From Desulfobacterales bacterium (GTDB taxonomy: Bacteria > Desulfobacterota > Desulfobacteria > Desulfobacterales > SKZT01): a stretch of 35,585 bases of DNA. Made by a program: the position numbers and the translations under genes. The notes under the pieces are model-generated. The model was not told the origin of the DNA, ran no database searches, and was given only the letters and a program-made list of their open reading frames with translations. The stretch is from positions 1 to 35,585 of the forward strand of contig JAGYNR010000013.1 of the NCBI GenBank assembly GCA_018399715.1, read 5' to 3'. Positions 18,250 to 27,014 of the stretch are shown one piece after another; the stretch's first letter is position 1, and every line of letters begins with the position of its first letter.

Positions 18250-19077
18250 ATGTGGGAATATACTGATAAGGTCAAATATCACTTTCTTAATCCAAAAAAT
18301 GTCGGAAAAATCGATAATCCTGATGGTGTCGGAGAAGTCGGTTCCCTTGCATGCGGTGATGCGCTTCGGCTGTTTTTTAAACTGGATGATCAGGGAAAAA
18401 TTGCTGACGTTAAGTTTCAGACGTTTGGATGTGCCAGTGCCATTGCGTCTTCATCGGCGCTGACTGAAATGATAAAAGGACTTACGTTGGAAGAAGCCGG
18501 GAGAATTTCCAATCAGGATATTGCGGATTTTTTGGGCGGTTTGCCCAAGGAAAAAATGCATTGTTCGGTGATGGGACGTGATGCTTTACAAAAAGCAATT
18601 GCAAATTATAGGGGGCAGCCGGAGAAAAAGCGAGATGGCGAAATCGTTTGTGAATGTTTTGGCATTACCGACAAGGAAATCGAACGAGGAATAATGGAGA
18701 ATAATCTGAGCTCTATTGAAGCGGTCACGGATTATTTAAAAGCTGGCGGTGGTTGCGGACAATGCCATGAGCGAATTCAAGAGATTATAGACTCGCTAAC
18801 CGGTAGGGAATCAGCTTCGGTTAAACAGCCTGGTCAGTTAACCAACTTAAAAAAAATCAAAATGATTGAAGAAACGCTGGAACGGGAGATCAGGCCGACT
18901 TTAAAAAAAGATGGTGGTGATATTGAGCTGGTAGATGTGGATGGTAACCAGGTACTGGTAAAACTCCAGGGCACCTGTGCCACCTGCCAGGCCTCCCAGA
19001 CAACGCTCAAATTCTATGTGGAACAAAAACTCCAGGAACTAGTTACCCCCGAGCTGGTCGTAAAAGAGGTGAAGTAA
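18250..19077 (+). CDS. nifU: Iron-sulfur cluster scaffold NifU (IscU-BFD-Nfu three-domain type)
   Basis: A 275-residue scaffold protein with the full three-domain NifU layout. The IscU-like N-terminal domain carries the cluster-assembly cysteines C35 (LACGDA), C61 (FGCASA) and C105 (MHCSVMG). The central permanent [2Fe-2S] domain is bacterioferritin-associated-ferredoxin-like, with C134-x-C136 and C169-xx-C172. The C-terminal Nfu domain has the CATC pair at C243/C246. It receives sulfide from the cysteine desulfurase encoded immediately downstream and transfers clusters to apoproteins in the cytoplasm. The stop and the nifS start share a base (TAATG). No nif structural genes are seen, so it probably serves general cluster assembly, as is common in anaerobes. 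Confidence 0.95.
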   Translation: MWEYTDKVKYHFLNPKNVGKIDNPDGVGEVGSLACGDALRLFFKLDDQGKIADVKFQTFGCASAIASSSALTEMIKGLTLEEAGRISNQDIADFLGGLPKEKMHCSVMGRDALQKAIANYRGQPEKKRDGEIVCECFGITDKEIERGIMENNLSSIEAVTDYLKAGGGCGQCHERIQEIIDSLTGRESASVKQPGQLTNLKKIKMIEETLEREIRPTLKKDGGDIELVDVDGNQVLVKLQGTCATCQASQTTLKFYVEQKLQELVTPELVVKEVK

Positions 19078-20273
19078 TGGAAAAAATTGTCTATATGGAT
19101 AACAATGCGACAACCCGGGTGGACCCGAAAGTGGTAGAGGAGATGATGCCTTTTTATTCTCAATTTTATGGAAATCCCTCCAGCATGTACAGCTTTGCCG
19201 GTATCGCCGGAAACAAATTGAAAAAGGCCCGTGCAAAAGTGGCTGCACTCATCGGGGCACAGCCTGAAGAAATTATTTTTACCAGTTGTGGTACCGAAAG
19301 TGACAGCACGGCAATCTATTCAGCACTTAATTCAAATCCTGAAAAAAAACATATCATTACTACCCGGGTAGAGCATTCGGCTATCAAAAATCTTTTTGAA
19401 AGTTTGAGCAGAAAAGGCTACAAAGTAACCTTTGTGCCGGTAGATAAAATGGGGCGGTTGGATTTGGATACACTTTACAACTCACTGGATGATCATACCG
19501 CCGTTGTCAGCGTTATGTGGGCCAATAATGAATCCGGGGTTACTTTTCCCATTGAAGAGATTGCCAGAGTTGTCAAGAAAAGAGGAATTATATTTCATAC
19601 TGATGCTGTACAGGCAATTGGAAAAATTCCGGTGGATGTTAATATGGCGGAAGTTGATATGCTCTCCGTTTCCGGACACAAGATTCATGCCCCTAAGGGT
19701 GTCGGCGCTCTTTATGTCCGAAAAGGCACCAAATTTTCTCCGTTTTTGATCGGGGGGCACCAGGAAAACGGCAGAAGAGGCGGGACAGAAAACGTAGCTT
19801 CCATTATCGGCTTTGGGAAAGCTGCCGAACTGGCCGCACACCATCTGGCTCAGATGCAAACTCAGGTCAGTTTCCTCCGGGACAAACTGGAAAGAGGACT
19901 TTTGAAACATATCCCCCATGCAAAGGTCAATGGAGACCCGAAAATGCGGCTTCCGAACACAACCAATATCGGGTTTGACTATGTGGAAGGGGAAGCGATT
20001 TTGTTAATGCTAAACGAACTCGGAATTTGTGCATCCTCTGGTTCAGCATGTACATCCGGCTCATTGGAACCTAGCCACGTGCTTCGAGCCATGGGGGTTC
20101 CATTTACCTCCGCCCACGGTTCCATTCGGTTCAGTCTGAGCCGATATAGTACCGAACATGAAATCGATGAGGTTATAGAAAAGGTTCCTCCGATTATCAA
20201 TCGGCTCAGAGAAATCTCTCCCTTTTGGGCGGACACAGAAAATCTCGAAAAAGGATATTGTTCTGCCCAATAG
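19077..20273 (+). CDS. nifS: Cysteine desulfurase NifS/IscS
   Basis: A 398-residue PLP-dependent aminotransferase-fold enzyme that takes sulfur from cysteine as a persulfide. The N terminus (MDNNATTRVDPKV) is typical. The PLP aspartate/histidine region is HTDAVQAIGKIPVD, the Schiff-base lysine is K202 in SGHKIHAPKG, and the persulfide cysteine is C325 in SSGSACTSGSLEPSHVL, a group I (NifS/IscS) loop. Paired with nifU in an overlapping arrangement, so its main role is Fe-S cluster assembly; such enzymes can also release selenium from selenocysteine, which is relevant in a selenoprotein-making organism but not shown here. It converges with leuD with a 27-base gap and no obvious terminator. Confidence 0.95.
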   Translation: MEKIVYMDNNATTRVDPKVVEEMMPFYSQFYGNPSSMYSFAGIAGNKLKKARAKVAALIGAQPEEIIFTSCGTESDSTAIYSALNSNPEKKHIITTRVEHSAIKNLFESLSRKGYKVTFVPVDKMGRLDLDTLYNSLDDHTAVVSVMWANNESGVTFPIEEIARVVKKRGIIFHTDAVQAIGKIPVDVNMAEVDMLSVSGHKIHAPKGVGALYVRKGTKFSPFLIGGHQENGRRGGTENVASIIGFGKAAELAAHHLAQMQTQVSFLRDKLERGLLKHIPHAKVNGDPKMRLPNTTNIGFDYVEGEAILLMLNELGICASSGSACTSGSLEPSHVLRAMGVPFTSAHGSIRFSLSRYSTEHEIDEVIEKVPPIINRLREISPFWADTENLEKGYCSAQ

Positions 20274-20300
20274 GTTTTCTTATATTTCTTGCTACGACCC

Positions 20301-20801
20301 TTATGCCTGATTGTTCTGAATCTTTTTCCGAATATGATTCATCAGTCCCCCGCTTTGAATCAATTCCTGCATAAATACAGGAATCGGCTTGGTTTTATAG
20401 GTGTTTCCCGTTTGTTGATGAGTGATCATTCCGGTATCAAAATCAACAGATAAACTGTCTCCTGTGTTAAGCTGGTCTGTTTCATTGCATTCCAGAATGG
20501 GCAGACCCATATTGAACGCATTTCTGTAAAAGATGCGTGCAAAACTTTTAGCAATCACACAGGATATGCCGGCCGCTTTGATGGCAATAGGGGCATGTTC
20601 CCGGGATGAACCACATCCGAAATTATTTTCAGCAACAATAATATCGGATTCGGAGACCTTGTCAGCGAATTTTGGATCGGCATCTTCCATGCAATGCTTT
20701 GCCAGTTCCTCAGGGTCGCTGGTGTTTAAGTATCTGGCAGGGATAATTAAATCTGTATCAATATCATCACCGAACTTCCAAACTTTTCCGGAAGTTTTCA
20801 T
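20301..20801 (-). CDS. leuD: 3-isopropylmalate dehydratase small subunit (LeuD)
   Basis: A 166-residue swivel-domain subunit of the aconitase superfamily. It starts with [21 protein letters not shown], and the substrate-binding loop [13 protein letters not shown] is intact, as is the [14 protein letters not shown] block. Together with LeuC it isomerises 2-isopropylmalate to 3-isopropylmalate in leucine biosynthesis. The short length is that of the archaeal/thermophile-type two-subunit enzymes. The homologous homoaconitase or methylthioalkylmalate isomerases cannot be excluded from sequence alone, and no leuA or leuB is in the window. The ATG has an AGGA ribosome-binding site; it follows leuC by 41 bases. 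Confidence 0.92.
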   Translation of the reverse strand: MKTSGKVWKFGDDIDTDLIIPARYLNTSDPEELAKHCMEDADPKFADKVSESDIIVAENNFGCGSSREHAPIAIKAAGISCVIAKSFARIFYRNAFNMGLPILECNETDQLNTGDSLSVDFDTGMITHQQTGNTYKTKPIPVFMQELIQSGGLMNHIRKKIQNNQA

Positions 20802-20842
20802 ATGTATTTCCTTTTTTATGTTATTGTGTTGAATCGTTCTTA

Positions 20843-22102
20843 TCAGAGCTGATCCGGCCCGCCGATCAATCCCAAAACCGCTGAAGCAGCCGCCACAGCA
20901 GGGCTGGCCAGATAGACTTCGCTTTCAGGATGTCCCATTCGTCCCACAAAATTGCGGTTGGTTGTGGCCACCGCCTTTTCACCTTTTGCCAGAACGCCCA
21001 TATGCCCGCCAAGACAAGGGCCGCAGGTAGGAGGGCTGATGACGGCTCCGGCATCCAAAAATATATCGAAAAGTCCTTCTTTTAAAGCAGTCCTGTAAAC
21101 ATATGGCGTAGCGGGAATAACAATCAGTCGGGTGCCTTTTGCAACGGCGTGCCCCTTGATAATTTTGGCGGCAGTCCGCAGATCTTCGATCCTTCCGTTG
21201 GTGCAGGAGCCGATAACTACCTGATCGATAATAATTTGTCCCACCTCGCTGATGCCCCGGGTATTTTCAGGCAAATGAGGAAACGCCACCTGGGGTTCAA
21301 TATCATTAACGTTGAATTCCAGTACCTGAGCATAACCGGCATCCGGATCACTACTGAAAAAAGTATAATCTCTGACAGCTCGTTGTTCGACATAATCACG
21401 GGTAATGGTATCGGGTGAAATAATGCCGTTTTTGGCCCCCGCCTCGATTGCCATATTGGCAATCGTTAGCCTGCCTGCCATGGGTAAGGTTTCAATGATC
21501 GGACCTGTAAATTCCATGGCCATGTACAAGGCGCCGTCAACGCCTATTTTACCGATCGTGTAGAGGATCAAATCTTTTCCTTCCACCCAGGGCCGAAGTG
21601 TGCCGGAAAACACAATTTTAATACTTTCAGGTACTTTTAGCCACACTTCTCCTGTCACCATGGCGGCGGCCAGATCAGTGCTGCCGACACCAGTGGCAAA
21701 TGCTCCCAATCCGCCGTAAGTACACGTGTGACTATCCGCACCGATAACCAGGTCTCCTGGAAGCACCAGCCCTTTTTCTGGAAGTAATGCGTGTTCCACT
21801 CCCATTTCCCCGGCATCGAAAAAATAAGTCAATCCCTGTTCCTTTGCAAAGTCCCGAAGAATTTTTGCCTGCATGGCCGACTTGATATCTTTATTGGGAA
21901 CAAAATGGTCCGGTACCAGAATCACCCGGTCTTTGTCAAAGACAGTAAGGGCACCGCTTTTTTTAAACTCCTCAATGGCAATGGGAGCGGTGATATCATT
22001 TCCTAAAGCAATATCTACACGTGCGTTAATCAGGTCTCCTGGTTTTACCTGGTCTGTTCCGGCATGAACCGCCAGTATCTTTTCTGTCAGGGTCATCCCC
22101 AT
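20843..22102 (-). CDS. leuC: 3-isopropylmalate dehydratase large subunit (LeuC)
   Basis: The [4Fe-4S] catalytic subunit that pairs with LeuD. The start is placed at the ATG at 22102 (419 residues, [15 protein letters not shown]), which has an AGGAGC ribosome-binding site; nine extra upstream codons are open but lack one. The cluster ligands lie in [13 protein letters not shown] and [13 protein letters not shown]. Other family motifs are [23 protein letters not shown] and the C-terminal [20 protein letters not shown]. The size of about 420 residues is the short (type 2) form rather than the roughly 466-residue E. coli form. Located between lepA and leuD on the same strand. Confidence 0.94.
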   Translation of the reverse strand: MGMTLTEKILAVHAGTDQVKPGDLINARVDIALGNDITAPIAIEEFKKSGALTVFDKDRVILVPDHFVPNKDIKSAMQAKILRDFAKEQGLTYFFDAGEMGVEHALLPEKGLVLPGDLVIGADSHTCTYGGLGAFATGVGSTDLAAAMVTGEVWLKVPESIKIVFSGTLRPWVEGKDLILYTIGKIGVDGALYMAMEFTGPIIETLPMAGRLTIANMAIEAGAKNGIISPDTITRDYVEQRAVRDYTFFSSDPDAGYAQVLEFNVNDIEPQVAFPHLPENTRGISEVGQIIIDQVVIGSCTNGRIEDLRTAAKIIKGHAVAKGTRLIVIPATPYVYRTALKEGLFDIFLDAGAVISPPTCGPCLGGHMGVLAKGEKAVATTNRNFVGRMGHPESEVYLASPAVAAASAVLGLIGGPDQL

Positions 22103-22149
22103 GGTAGTGCTCCTATTCTTTTTAAACATTTAAACAGCTTCTTTATTAT

Positions 22150-22174
22150 GTTTCATAATGAGGGTATATGAAAC
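22150..22174. terminator. Hairpin between lepA and leuC
   Basis: A perfect 8-bp inverted repeat, GTTTCATA / TATGAAAC, with a 9-base loop in the gap between the lepA stop and the leuC start. No U-run follows on the minus strand (ATAATAAAG). It could be a weak intergenic mRNA structure, a transcription end for lepA, or an operator for leuC; the sequence does not decide. Confidence 0.3.
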
Positions 22175-22221
22175 CTCAACTGAGTGTTAAAAACAGGTTT
22201 GGAAATTAATTTGGACAATCA

Positions 22222-24018
22222 TTATTTTTTTTCGGCTTTCAGTACGGAAAGAAACGCCGACTGGGGGATCGTGACATTTCCCACCATTTTCATCCGTTTT
22301 TTACCTTTTTTTTGTTTCTCCAGCAGCTTTCGCTTCCGCGTAATGTCTCCGCCGTAACATTTGGCGGTTACATCCTTACGGAAGGCAGAAATCGTTGTTC
22401 TGGCAATAATTTTTGCACCGATGGTTCCCTGGATCGCTATTTTAAACATATGACGGGGGATTTCCTCCTTGAGCTTTTCACATGCCATTCTGGCCCGCTC
22501 TACGGCACGTTCCTTGTGGACTATCTGGCTTAAAGCATCCACCCGTTCACCGTTGACCAGAATATCTAGTTTTACCAGGTCGGTTTCCCGATAATCGAGC
22601 ATTTCATAATCAAATGACCCGTATCCCTGGGTGACAGACTTGAGTTTGTCATAGAAATCAAAAACAACTTCTGACAAAGGAAGCTCGAAAATCATTTCCA
22701 ATCGGTTGCTGGTCAAATATTGATAATTTTTACTGATCCCGCGTCGTTCCAGGCATAGTTTCATAACCGGCCCCATATAGCTATCCGGTACAATAATCGA
22801 TGCCCGGATAAATGGCTCCCTGGCTTTTAATATTTTGGATGGATCCGGATAAAGTGCCGGATTGTCGATAGTAATGACATCTCCATCGTCCATGAATAAT
22901 TCATAACAGACCGAAGGTGCCGTCAGTATCAACGAAAGATCATATTCCCGCTCCAGTCTCTCCTGAACTACTTCTAAGTGAAGCAATCCCAGAAAACCAC
23001 ACCTGAATCCAAACCCCAGCGCAACTGATGAATCTTTTTCATAAATCAGTGAAGCATCATTGAGTTTTAGTTTTTCGATAGCTGTTGCCAGTTCTTCGTA
23101 TTCATCGGAAGCAACCGGATAAATGGATGAAAAAACAACCGGTTTGGCTTCTTTAAATCCCGGCATGGGGGCATCACAAGGTGCAAAATGGTGAGTGATG
23201 GTATCCCCGCAACGAATATCACTGACCGTTTTAATTCCGGCAAACATGTAACCGACTTCTCCGGCCGAAAGCGATTTTTGAGGCTTTCGGATGATTTGAA
23301 GGATTCCCACTTCTTCAACCTTATAAACCGCCTGATTGGACATAAATCGGATGGTATCACCAGCCTTGATGGTTCCATCAAAAACCCGGAAATAAACAAT
23401 GGTGCCCCGGAAAGGATCGTATTGGGAATCAAAGATCAAAGCAGTGAGTCGGGCATCAGGATCGCCTTTGGGCGGTGGAATTTTGTCAATGATAGCACCC
23501 AGAACCTCCTCAATACCGATACCCTCCTTGGCTGATGTCAGGATTGCTGTTTCAGGGTCAAGCGCCAGATCTTCTTCAATTTGATATTTGACACGCTCGA
23601 TATCTGCAGATGGTAAATCGATTTTGTTGATGACCGGAATGATTTCCAGTTGATGCTCCATCGCCAAAAACAGGTTCGCCAGCGTTTGGGCCTCTACACC
23701 CTGGCTGGCGTCGACCAGCAGCAACGTTCCCTCAACCGAGGCAAGTGCTCTGGAAACCTCATAGGTAAAATCAACATGGCCGGGCGTATCGATCAGGTTC
23801 AGATAATATACCTTCCCGTTTTTTGCGGTATGGGGAAGGCAAATCGTTTGGCTTTTAATGGTAATCCCGCGTTCCCGCTCGATTTCCATTGTATCCAGTA
23901 GCTGATCCTTGAAATCCCGTTCCGATACAATATCAGTTGTCTGAATTAACCGGTCGGACAATGTGGATTTGCCATGATCAATGTGGGCAATGATACTAAA
24001 ATTTCTAACTTGTTTCAT
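22222..24018 (-). CDS. lepA: Elongation factor 4 (LepA), ribosome back-translocase GTPase
   Basis: A 598-residue translational GTPase. The G1 loop AHIDHGKST is at about residues 11-19, switch I includes the [11 protein letters not shown] block, G3 is DTPGHVDF and G4 is NKIDLPSAD. The EF-G-like domains III and V follow, and the LepA-specific C-terminal domain ends with [39 protein letters not shown] and [13 protein letters not shown]. It acts on stalled or mistranslocated ribosomes and affects subunit biogenesis. Full length compared with the usual 595-600 residues. The 5' leader carries a terminator-like hairpin about 40 bases before the start. Confidence 0.97.
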   Translation of the reverse strand: MKQVRNFSIIAHIDHGKSTLSDRLIQTTDIVSERDFKDQLLDTMEIERERGITIKSQTICLPHTAKNGKVYYLNLIDTPGHVDFTYEVSRALASVEGTLLLVDASQGVEAQTLANLFLAMEHQLEIIPVINKIDLPSADIERVKYQIEEDLALDPETAILTSAKEGIGIEEVLGAIIDKIPPPKGDPDARLTALIFDSQYDPFRGTIVYFRVFDGTIKAGDTIRFMSNQAVYKVEEVGILQIIRKPQKSLSAGEVGYMFAGIKTVSDIRCGDTITHHFAPCDAPMPGFKEAKPVVFSSIYPVASDEYEELATAIEKLKLNDASLIYEKDSSVALGFGFRCGFLGLLHLEVVQERLEREYDLSLILTAPSVCYELFMDDGDVITIDNPALYPDPSKILKAREPFIRASIIVPDSYMGPVMKLCLERRGISKNYQYLTSNRLEMIFELPLSEVVFDFYDKLKSVTQGYGSFDYEMLDYRETDLVKLDILVNGERVDALSQIVHKERAVERARMACEKLKEEIPRHMFKIAIQGTIGAKIIARTTISAFRKDVTAKCYGGDITRKRKLLEKQKKGKKRMKMVGNVTIPQSAFLSVLKAEKK

Positions 24019-24057
24019 AAAATTTTAAAGTAATAAATAAACGCCTTGAAAAAACAG

Positions 24058-24091
24058 GATGATCCCCGAAAAAAAGTCTTCGGGGATCATC
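24058..24091 (-). terminator. Terminator-like hairpin in the lepA leader
   Basis: A perfect 12-bp stem (GATGATCCCCGA / TCGGGGATCATC) with a 10-base loop. Read on the minus strand it is followed by CTGTTTTTTC, giving an intrinsic terminator that points toward lepA and lies 40 bases before its ATG. It either attenuates lepA transcription or ends a short minus-strand RNA starting in the 24092-24329 gap. Confidence 0.6.
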
Positions 24092-24131
24092 GATAAAAAT
24101 ATCTTATACCGGAAAAATATTTATATATAGT

Positions 24132-24160
24132 GAAAGCTCTGTTGACACAACTGAGCTTTC
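24132..24160. promoter_or_regulatory. Long near-perfect hairpin/palindrome of unknown role
   Basis: GAAAGCTCTGTTG and CAACTGAGCTTTC pair over 13 positions with one mismatch around an ACA loop. No U-run follows on either strand. It sits between divergent lepA and the diguanylate cyclase gene, so it may be an operator or part of a structured leader/small RNA that also includes the 24058-24091 hairpin. The remainder of the 24019-24329 gap is AT-rich with no recognisable gene. Confidence 0.4.
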
Positions 24161-24329
24161 CGGCTAAAATTATGATTAATCTCTCAAAGTTAGCAAAAAA
24201 ATAAATATTATTTATCAGATAGCTGCAAAAACTATCAATCTTGCTGCATTATATTTTATATCTGTAAAACAATTTATATTAAACAAAAAAAGTAGATTAG
24301 ACAATCAAAAAAACCGGGCAATTAAAAAA

Positions 24330-25244
24330 ATGAATATTCGTATTTTGGTAGTCGATGATGACGAAGCTATAAAAGATGCCATGTGCAAATACTTAAAAAT
24401 TGTCGGCTATGAAAGTTATGGTGCCTCCAGCGCAGAGGAAACGTTGCAATTGTTGGAAAATACCCAAATTAATGTGGTCATCACAGATATTTTGATGTCC
24501 GGTATGAACGGGCTGGAATTAACTGATATCATCAAGAAAGATTATGTCGATATCGATGTCATTGTCATGACAGGATATAGTGGGGACTTCTCTTATGAGG
24601 AAGCTATCAGCAAGGGTGCCAGTGATTTTGTTTTCAAACCGATTCGGTTTGAGGAACTTCATCTTCGTCTCAAACGAGTTTTAAAAGAGCGTCAGTTGAA
24701 AAAAGAACGCGATGAGATGCTGGATAAACTTCAAAAGCTGGCTATTACAGATGGTCTTACACAGCTGTTTAATTCCAGACATTTTTATAATCGTCTCGAG
24801 CTGGAAGTTGCCAGGAGTAACCGTTATGACCATCCGCTGTCACTGTTACTAATGGATATTGATTTTTTTAAGGAATATAATGATCATTATGGTCACCTGG
24901 AGGGTGACAAGGTTCTGATGCAAATTGGTAAAATTATTAAGTCTTGCTTACGCAAGATGGATTCTGCTTATCGGTACGGCGGGGAAGAATTTACCATTAT
25001 TCTTCCGGAAACGTGGGCTGAAGATGCTCAGGTAGTCGCACAACGAATTCGCCAGTCGATTGAAAGCTACGCTTTTATACCGGAGAGTGCTGATGCTGTA
25101 TCCATTACAGTTAGTGTCGGCGTTACTCAATATTGTCCGAAAGAGGAAATATCAAGCTTTGTTCAGCGCTCTGATAAGGCTATGTTTATCTCGAAAAGAA
25201 GGGGAAGAAACAGTATTTCACTTTTGTTGGCTGATCCTGTCTGA
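24330..25244 (+). CDS. Response regulator with GGDEF domain (diguanylate cyclase)
   Basis: A 304-residue two-domain cytoplasmic protein. The N-terminal receiver domain has the acidic pocket DDD at 9-11, phospho-acceptor D53 (ITDILM), T81 and K103 (FKP). A helical linker of about 25 residues leads to a GGDEF domain with an intact active site GGEEF at 217-221 and an RxxD inhibitory site (R208-D211) placed exactly five residues upstream. It should make cyclic di-GMP on phosphorylation and be product-inhibited. No partner histidine kinase is in the window. No clear ribosome-binding site precedes the ATG. The stop codon at 25242-25244 lies at the insertion point of the 146-bp element, whose duplicated target GAT overlaps it, so the coding end has been preserved. 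Confidence 0.93.
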   Translation: MNIRILVVDDDEAIKDAMCKYLKIVGYESYGASSAEETLQLLENTQINVVITDILMSGMNGLELTDIIKKDYVDIDVIVMTGYSGDFSYEEAISKGASDFVFKPIRFEELHLRLKRVLKERQLKKERDEMLDKLQKLAITDGLTQLFNSRHFYNRLELEVARSNRYDHPLSLLLMDIDFFKEYNDHYGHLEGDKVLMQIGKIIKSCLRKMDSAYRYGGEEFTIILPETWAEDAQVVAQRIRQSIESYAFIPESADAVSITVSVGVTQYCPKEEISSFVQRSDKAMFISKRRGRNSISLLLADPV

Positions 25245-25245
25245 T

Positions 25246-25391
25246 ACTCGATGTTCAATTTTTTGTTAATTTGCCCAACTCCGGCGTTGGAAAAAAATTT
25301 TGATCCTCGGAATACTCAGTGTATGCTTGTGGTCAAAATTTTTCTTAAGCCTTGAATTTGAACAAATTTCCTGAAAACTTGAATATCGAGT
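25246..25391 (+). mobile_element. 146-bp inverted-repeat element (MITE-like), copy 1
   Basis: About 96 percent identical to the copy at 27305-27450 (six substitutions, no indels by eye) and in the same orientation. The ends are imperfect terminal inverted repeats (ACTCGATGTTCAA at the left; ACTCGATATTCAA as the complement of the right end). The copy is flanked by GAT on both sides (25243-25245 and 25392-25394), consistent with a 3-bp target duplication, and followed by ACGTA. Inside are two further stem-loops: CCAAC/GTTGG, and a larger one made of AAAATTTTGATC with GGTCAAAATTTT. No coding capacity. It sits between the 3' ends of two convergent genes. Confidence 0.85.
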
Positions 25392-25419
25392 GATACGTAA
25401 CAATTTGACAGGTATGAAA

Positions 25420-26808
25420 TCAGGCAACCTCGATTTTTCTTTTGGAATTAATCCCAAACCGTTTCATTCGGTTCCAGACGGTGACTCTGGAAACTCCAAG
25501 AATATCCGCTGCCTTGGTTTGATTTCCACCTACTTTTTCAAGTGCTTCCAGAAGCTCTTGCTTTTCGGTTTCCTTCAGGTTAAATGAATCTTGTTTTTTT
25601 GAAGTCCCTGACGATTTTTTTCTCCGATAGATAGTCGCCGGGAAATGGTGGGGTAAAATCATGGCGTCATGACAGGAAACAAAAGCATATTCGAAAGCGC
25701 TTTTCAATTCTCTGACATTACCGGGCCAATTGTAGCTTACCAGCAATTCCATGGCCTCATTACTGATGCCTTTGATGGCTTTGTCTTTTTTTAATACCAT
25801 TTTTCGAAAGAAAGACTCTGCCAGAAGAGGGATGTCAGCGATTCTTTCCCTAAGCGGCGGTAAAATAATAGGAATGACGTTAATTCGATAATAAAAATCT
25901 TTGCGAAATTTACCATGATTTAACAGTTTTAACAAATTCCGGTTGGTTGCAGAGATAATCCGGACATCGATGGTAATCGGGGTGCTGGTCCCCACACGCT
26001 CAATTGTTTTTTCTTCAATGACGCGTAGCATTTTTATTTGGGTCGACATGGGCAGATCACCAATTTCGTCCAGAAAAATATCTCCCCCGTTCGCTTTTTC
26101 AAATCTTCCAATTCTGTCTTTGTAGGCACCAGTAAAAGCGCCGCGAACATGACCGAATAGTTCACTTTCCAGCAAGGATTCAGTAAGGCTTGCACAATTG
26201 ACCTTTACAAAAGGCTTCTCTTTACGCTCCCCGATATTGTGAATTGCCTTACTGACCAGTTCTTTTCCTGTTCCGCTTTCACCGTAAATAATAACCGATG
26301 CATCGGAATGGGCCGCGTTTTCAATCAGATCAAAAACACGTTGCATGGAAGAGGAGGTACCGATGATACCATGAAACCCATCTTCTGATCGAAGCTCCCG
26401 CCGATAGGCTTCGAGCTGACTATCCCTTTCTGTAATCTCACTTAAATCTGTAATTGTACCAACCGCACCAATCAGGTTTCCTTCGTCATCCTGCAGGATA
26501 GCAGCATTTTTTAATGCATTAATACAAGTGCCGTCTTTTCGCAAGATCTTACATTTTCGTTTGGCCATGAACCCTTTTTTAAAAAGATAACACCAATAAT
26601 CTCCACCACATTCAAGGGCTTCCTTGCAGGCATCACAATCGATCACTGTACATGGTTTACCGATCAGTTCTTCTCTGCTGAAACCCGTAATCTGTTCAAA
26701 CGCTTTGTTTACCGACACGATGGCACCACTTGTATTGACAATCATGATACCGTCACTGATGGTATTGACAACCGTTTTCCAATATCTGTCCAATTCATGC
26801 CCCAACAT
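25420..26808 (-). CDS. PAS domain-containing sigma-54-dependent transcriptional activator
   Basis: Bacterial enhancer-binding protein of 462 residues from the ATG at 26808, which has an AGGAGA ribosome-binding site six bases upstream; an ATG nine codons earlier lacks one. An N-terminal PAS domain (about 10-130) contains seven cysteines within some 45 residues, around PCTVIDCDACKEALEC and YWCYLFKKG, suggesting a metal, Fe-S or redox sensor. The AAA+ domain follows with Walker A GESGTGKE (about 176-183), the sigma-54 contact loop GAFTGA (about 223-228) and DEIGDLP (Walker B). A Fis-type helix-turn-helix ends the protein (GGNQTKAADILGVSRVTVWNRMK). It is transcribed divergently from a sigma-54 promoter controlling the TusA-like gene and probably the Hdr operon, its likely target. 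The signal is unknown. Confidence 0.92.
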   Translation of the reverse strand: MLGHELDRYWKTVVNTISDGIMIVNTSGAIVSVNKAFEQITGFSREELIGKPCTVIDCDACKEALECGGDYWCYLFKKGFMAKRKCKILRKDGTCINALKNAAILQDDEGNLIGAVGTITDLSEITERDSQLEAYRRELRSEDGFHGIIGTSSSMQRVFDLIENAAHSDASVIIYGESGTGKELVSKAIHNIGERKEKPFVKVNCASLTESLLESELFGHVRGAFTGAYKDRIGRFEKANGGDIFLDEIGDLPMSTQIKMLRVIEEKTIERVGTSTPITIDVRIISATNRNLLKLLNHGKFRKDFYYRINVIPIILPPLRERIADIPLLAESFFRKMVLKKDKAIKGISNEAMELLVSYNWPGNVRELKSAFEYAFVSCHDAMILPHHFPATIYRRKKSSGTSKKQDSFNLKETEKQELLEALEKVGGNQTKAADILGVSRVTVWNRMKRFGINSKRKIEVA

Positions 26809-26820
26809 TAAACTTCTCCT

Positions 26821-26869
26821 GTTAATGCCTATCATGTGTTAAAGTAAATTCCATTAACATTTTAACATT
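26821..26869. promoter_or_regulatory. Candidate activator-binding inverted repeats upstream of the sigma-54 promoter
   Basis: Two perfect 7-bp inverted repeats interleave here: GTTAATG (26821-26827) with CATTAAC (26852-26858), and TGTTAAA with TTTAACA (about 26836-26869). They lie about 100-145 bases before the sigma-54 promoter, a normal distance for an enhancer site, and over the start of the activator gene, so autoregulation is possible. The region is AT-rich, so chance matches are likely. Confidence 0.3.
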
Positions 26870-26966
26870 TTCTTGGCAACCCATAGATGGCTTATGTCTT
26901 CCCTGAAAATTTTAACTGCCTGTTTTTAAAAAAATAAAAAGTAAATGAACCTATCGTGGGGTTTTG

Positions 26967-26983
26967 TTGGTTTGATTTTTGCA
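26967..26983 (+). promoter_or_regulatory. Sigma-54 (-24/-12) promoter
   Basis: The sequence TTGGTTTGATTTTTGCA matches the -24/-12 consensus TTGGCACGNNNNTTGCW: the GG and GC dinucleotides are exactly 10 bases apart, and the TTGG, G and TTGCA positions are conserved. Transcription would begin near 26994, just before the ribosome-binding site at 27002-27008 of the TusA-like gene. The adjacent divergent gene encodes a sigma-54 activator, which strongly supports the call. Confidence 0.75.
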
Positions 26984-27014
26984 AAGTGCTTATGCCCGAT
27001 TGAGGAGAAATGGC

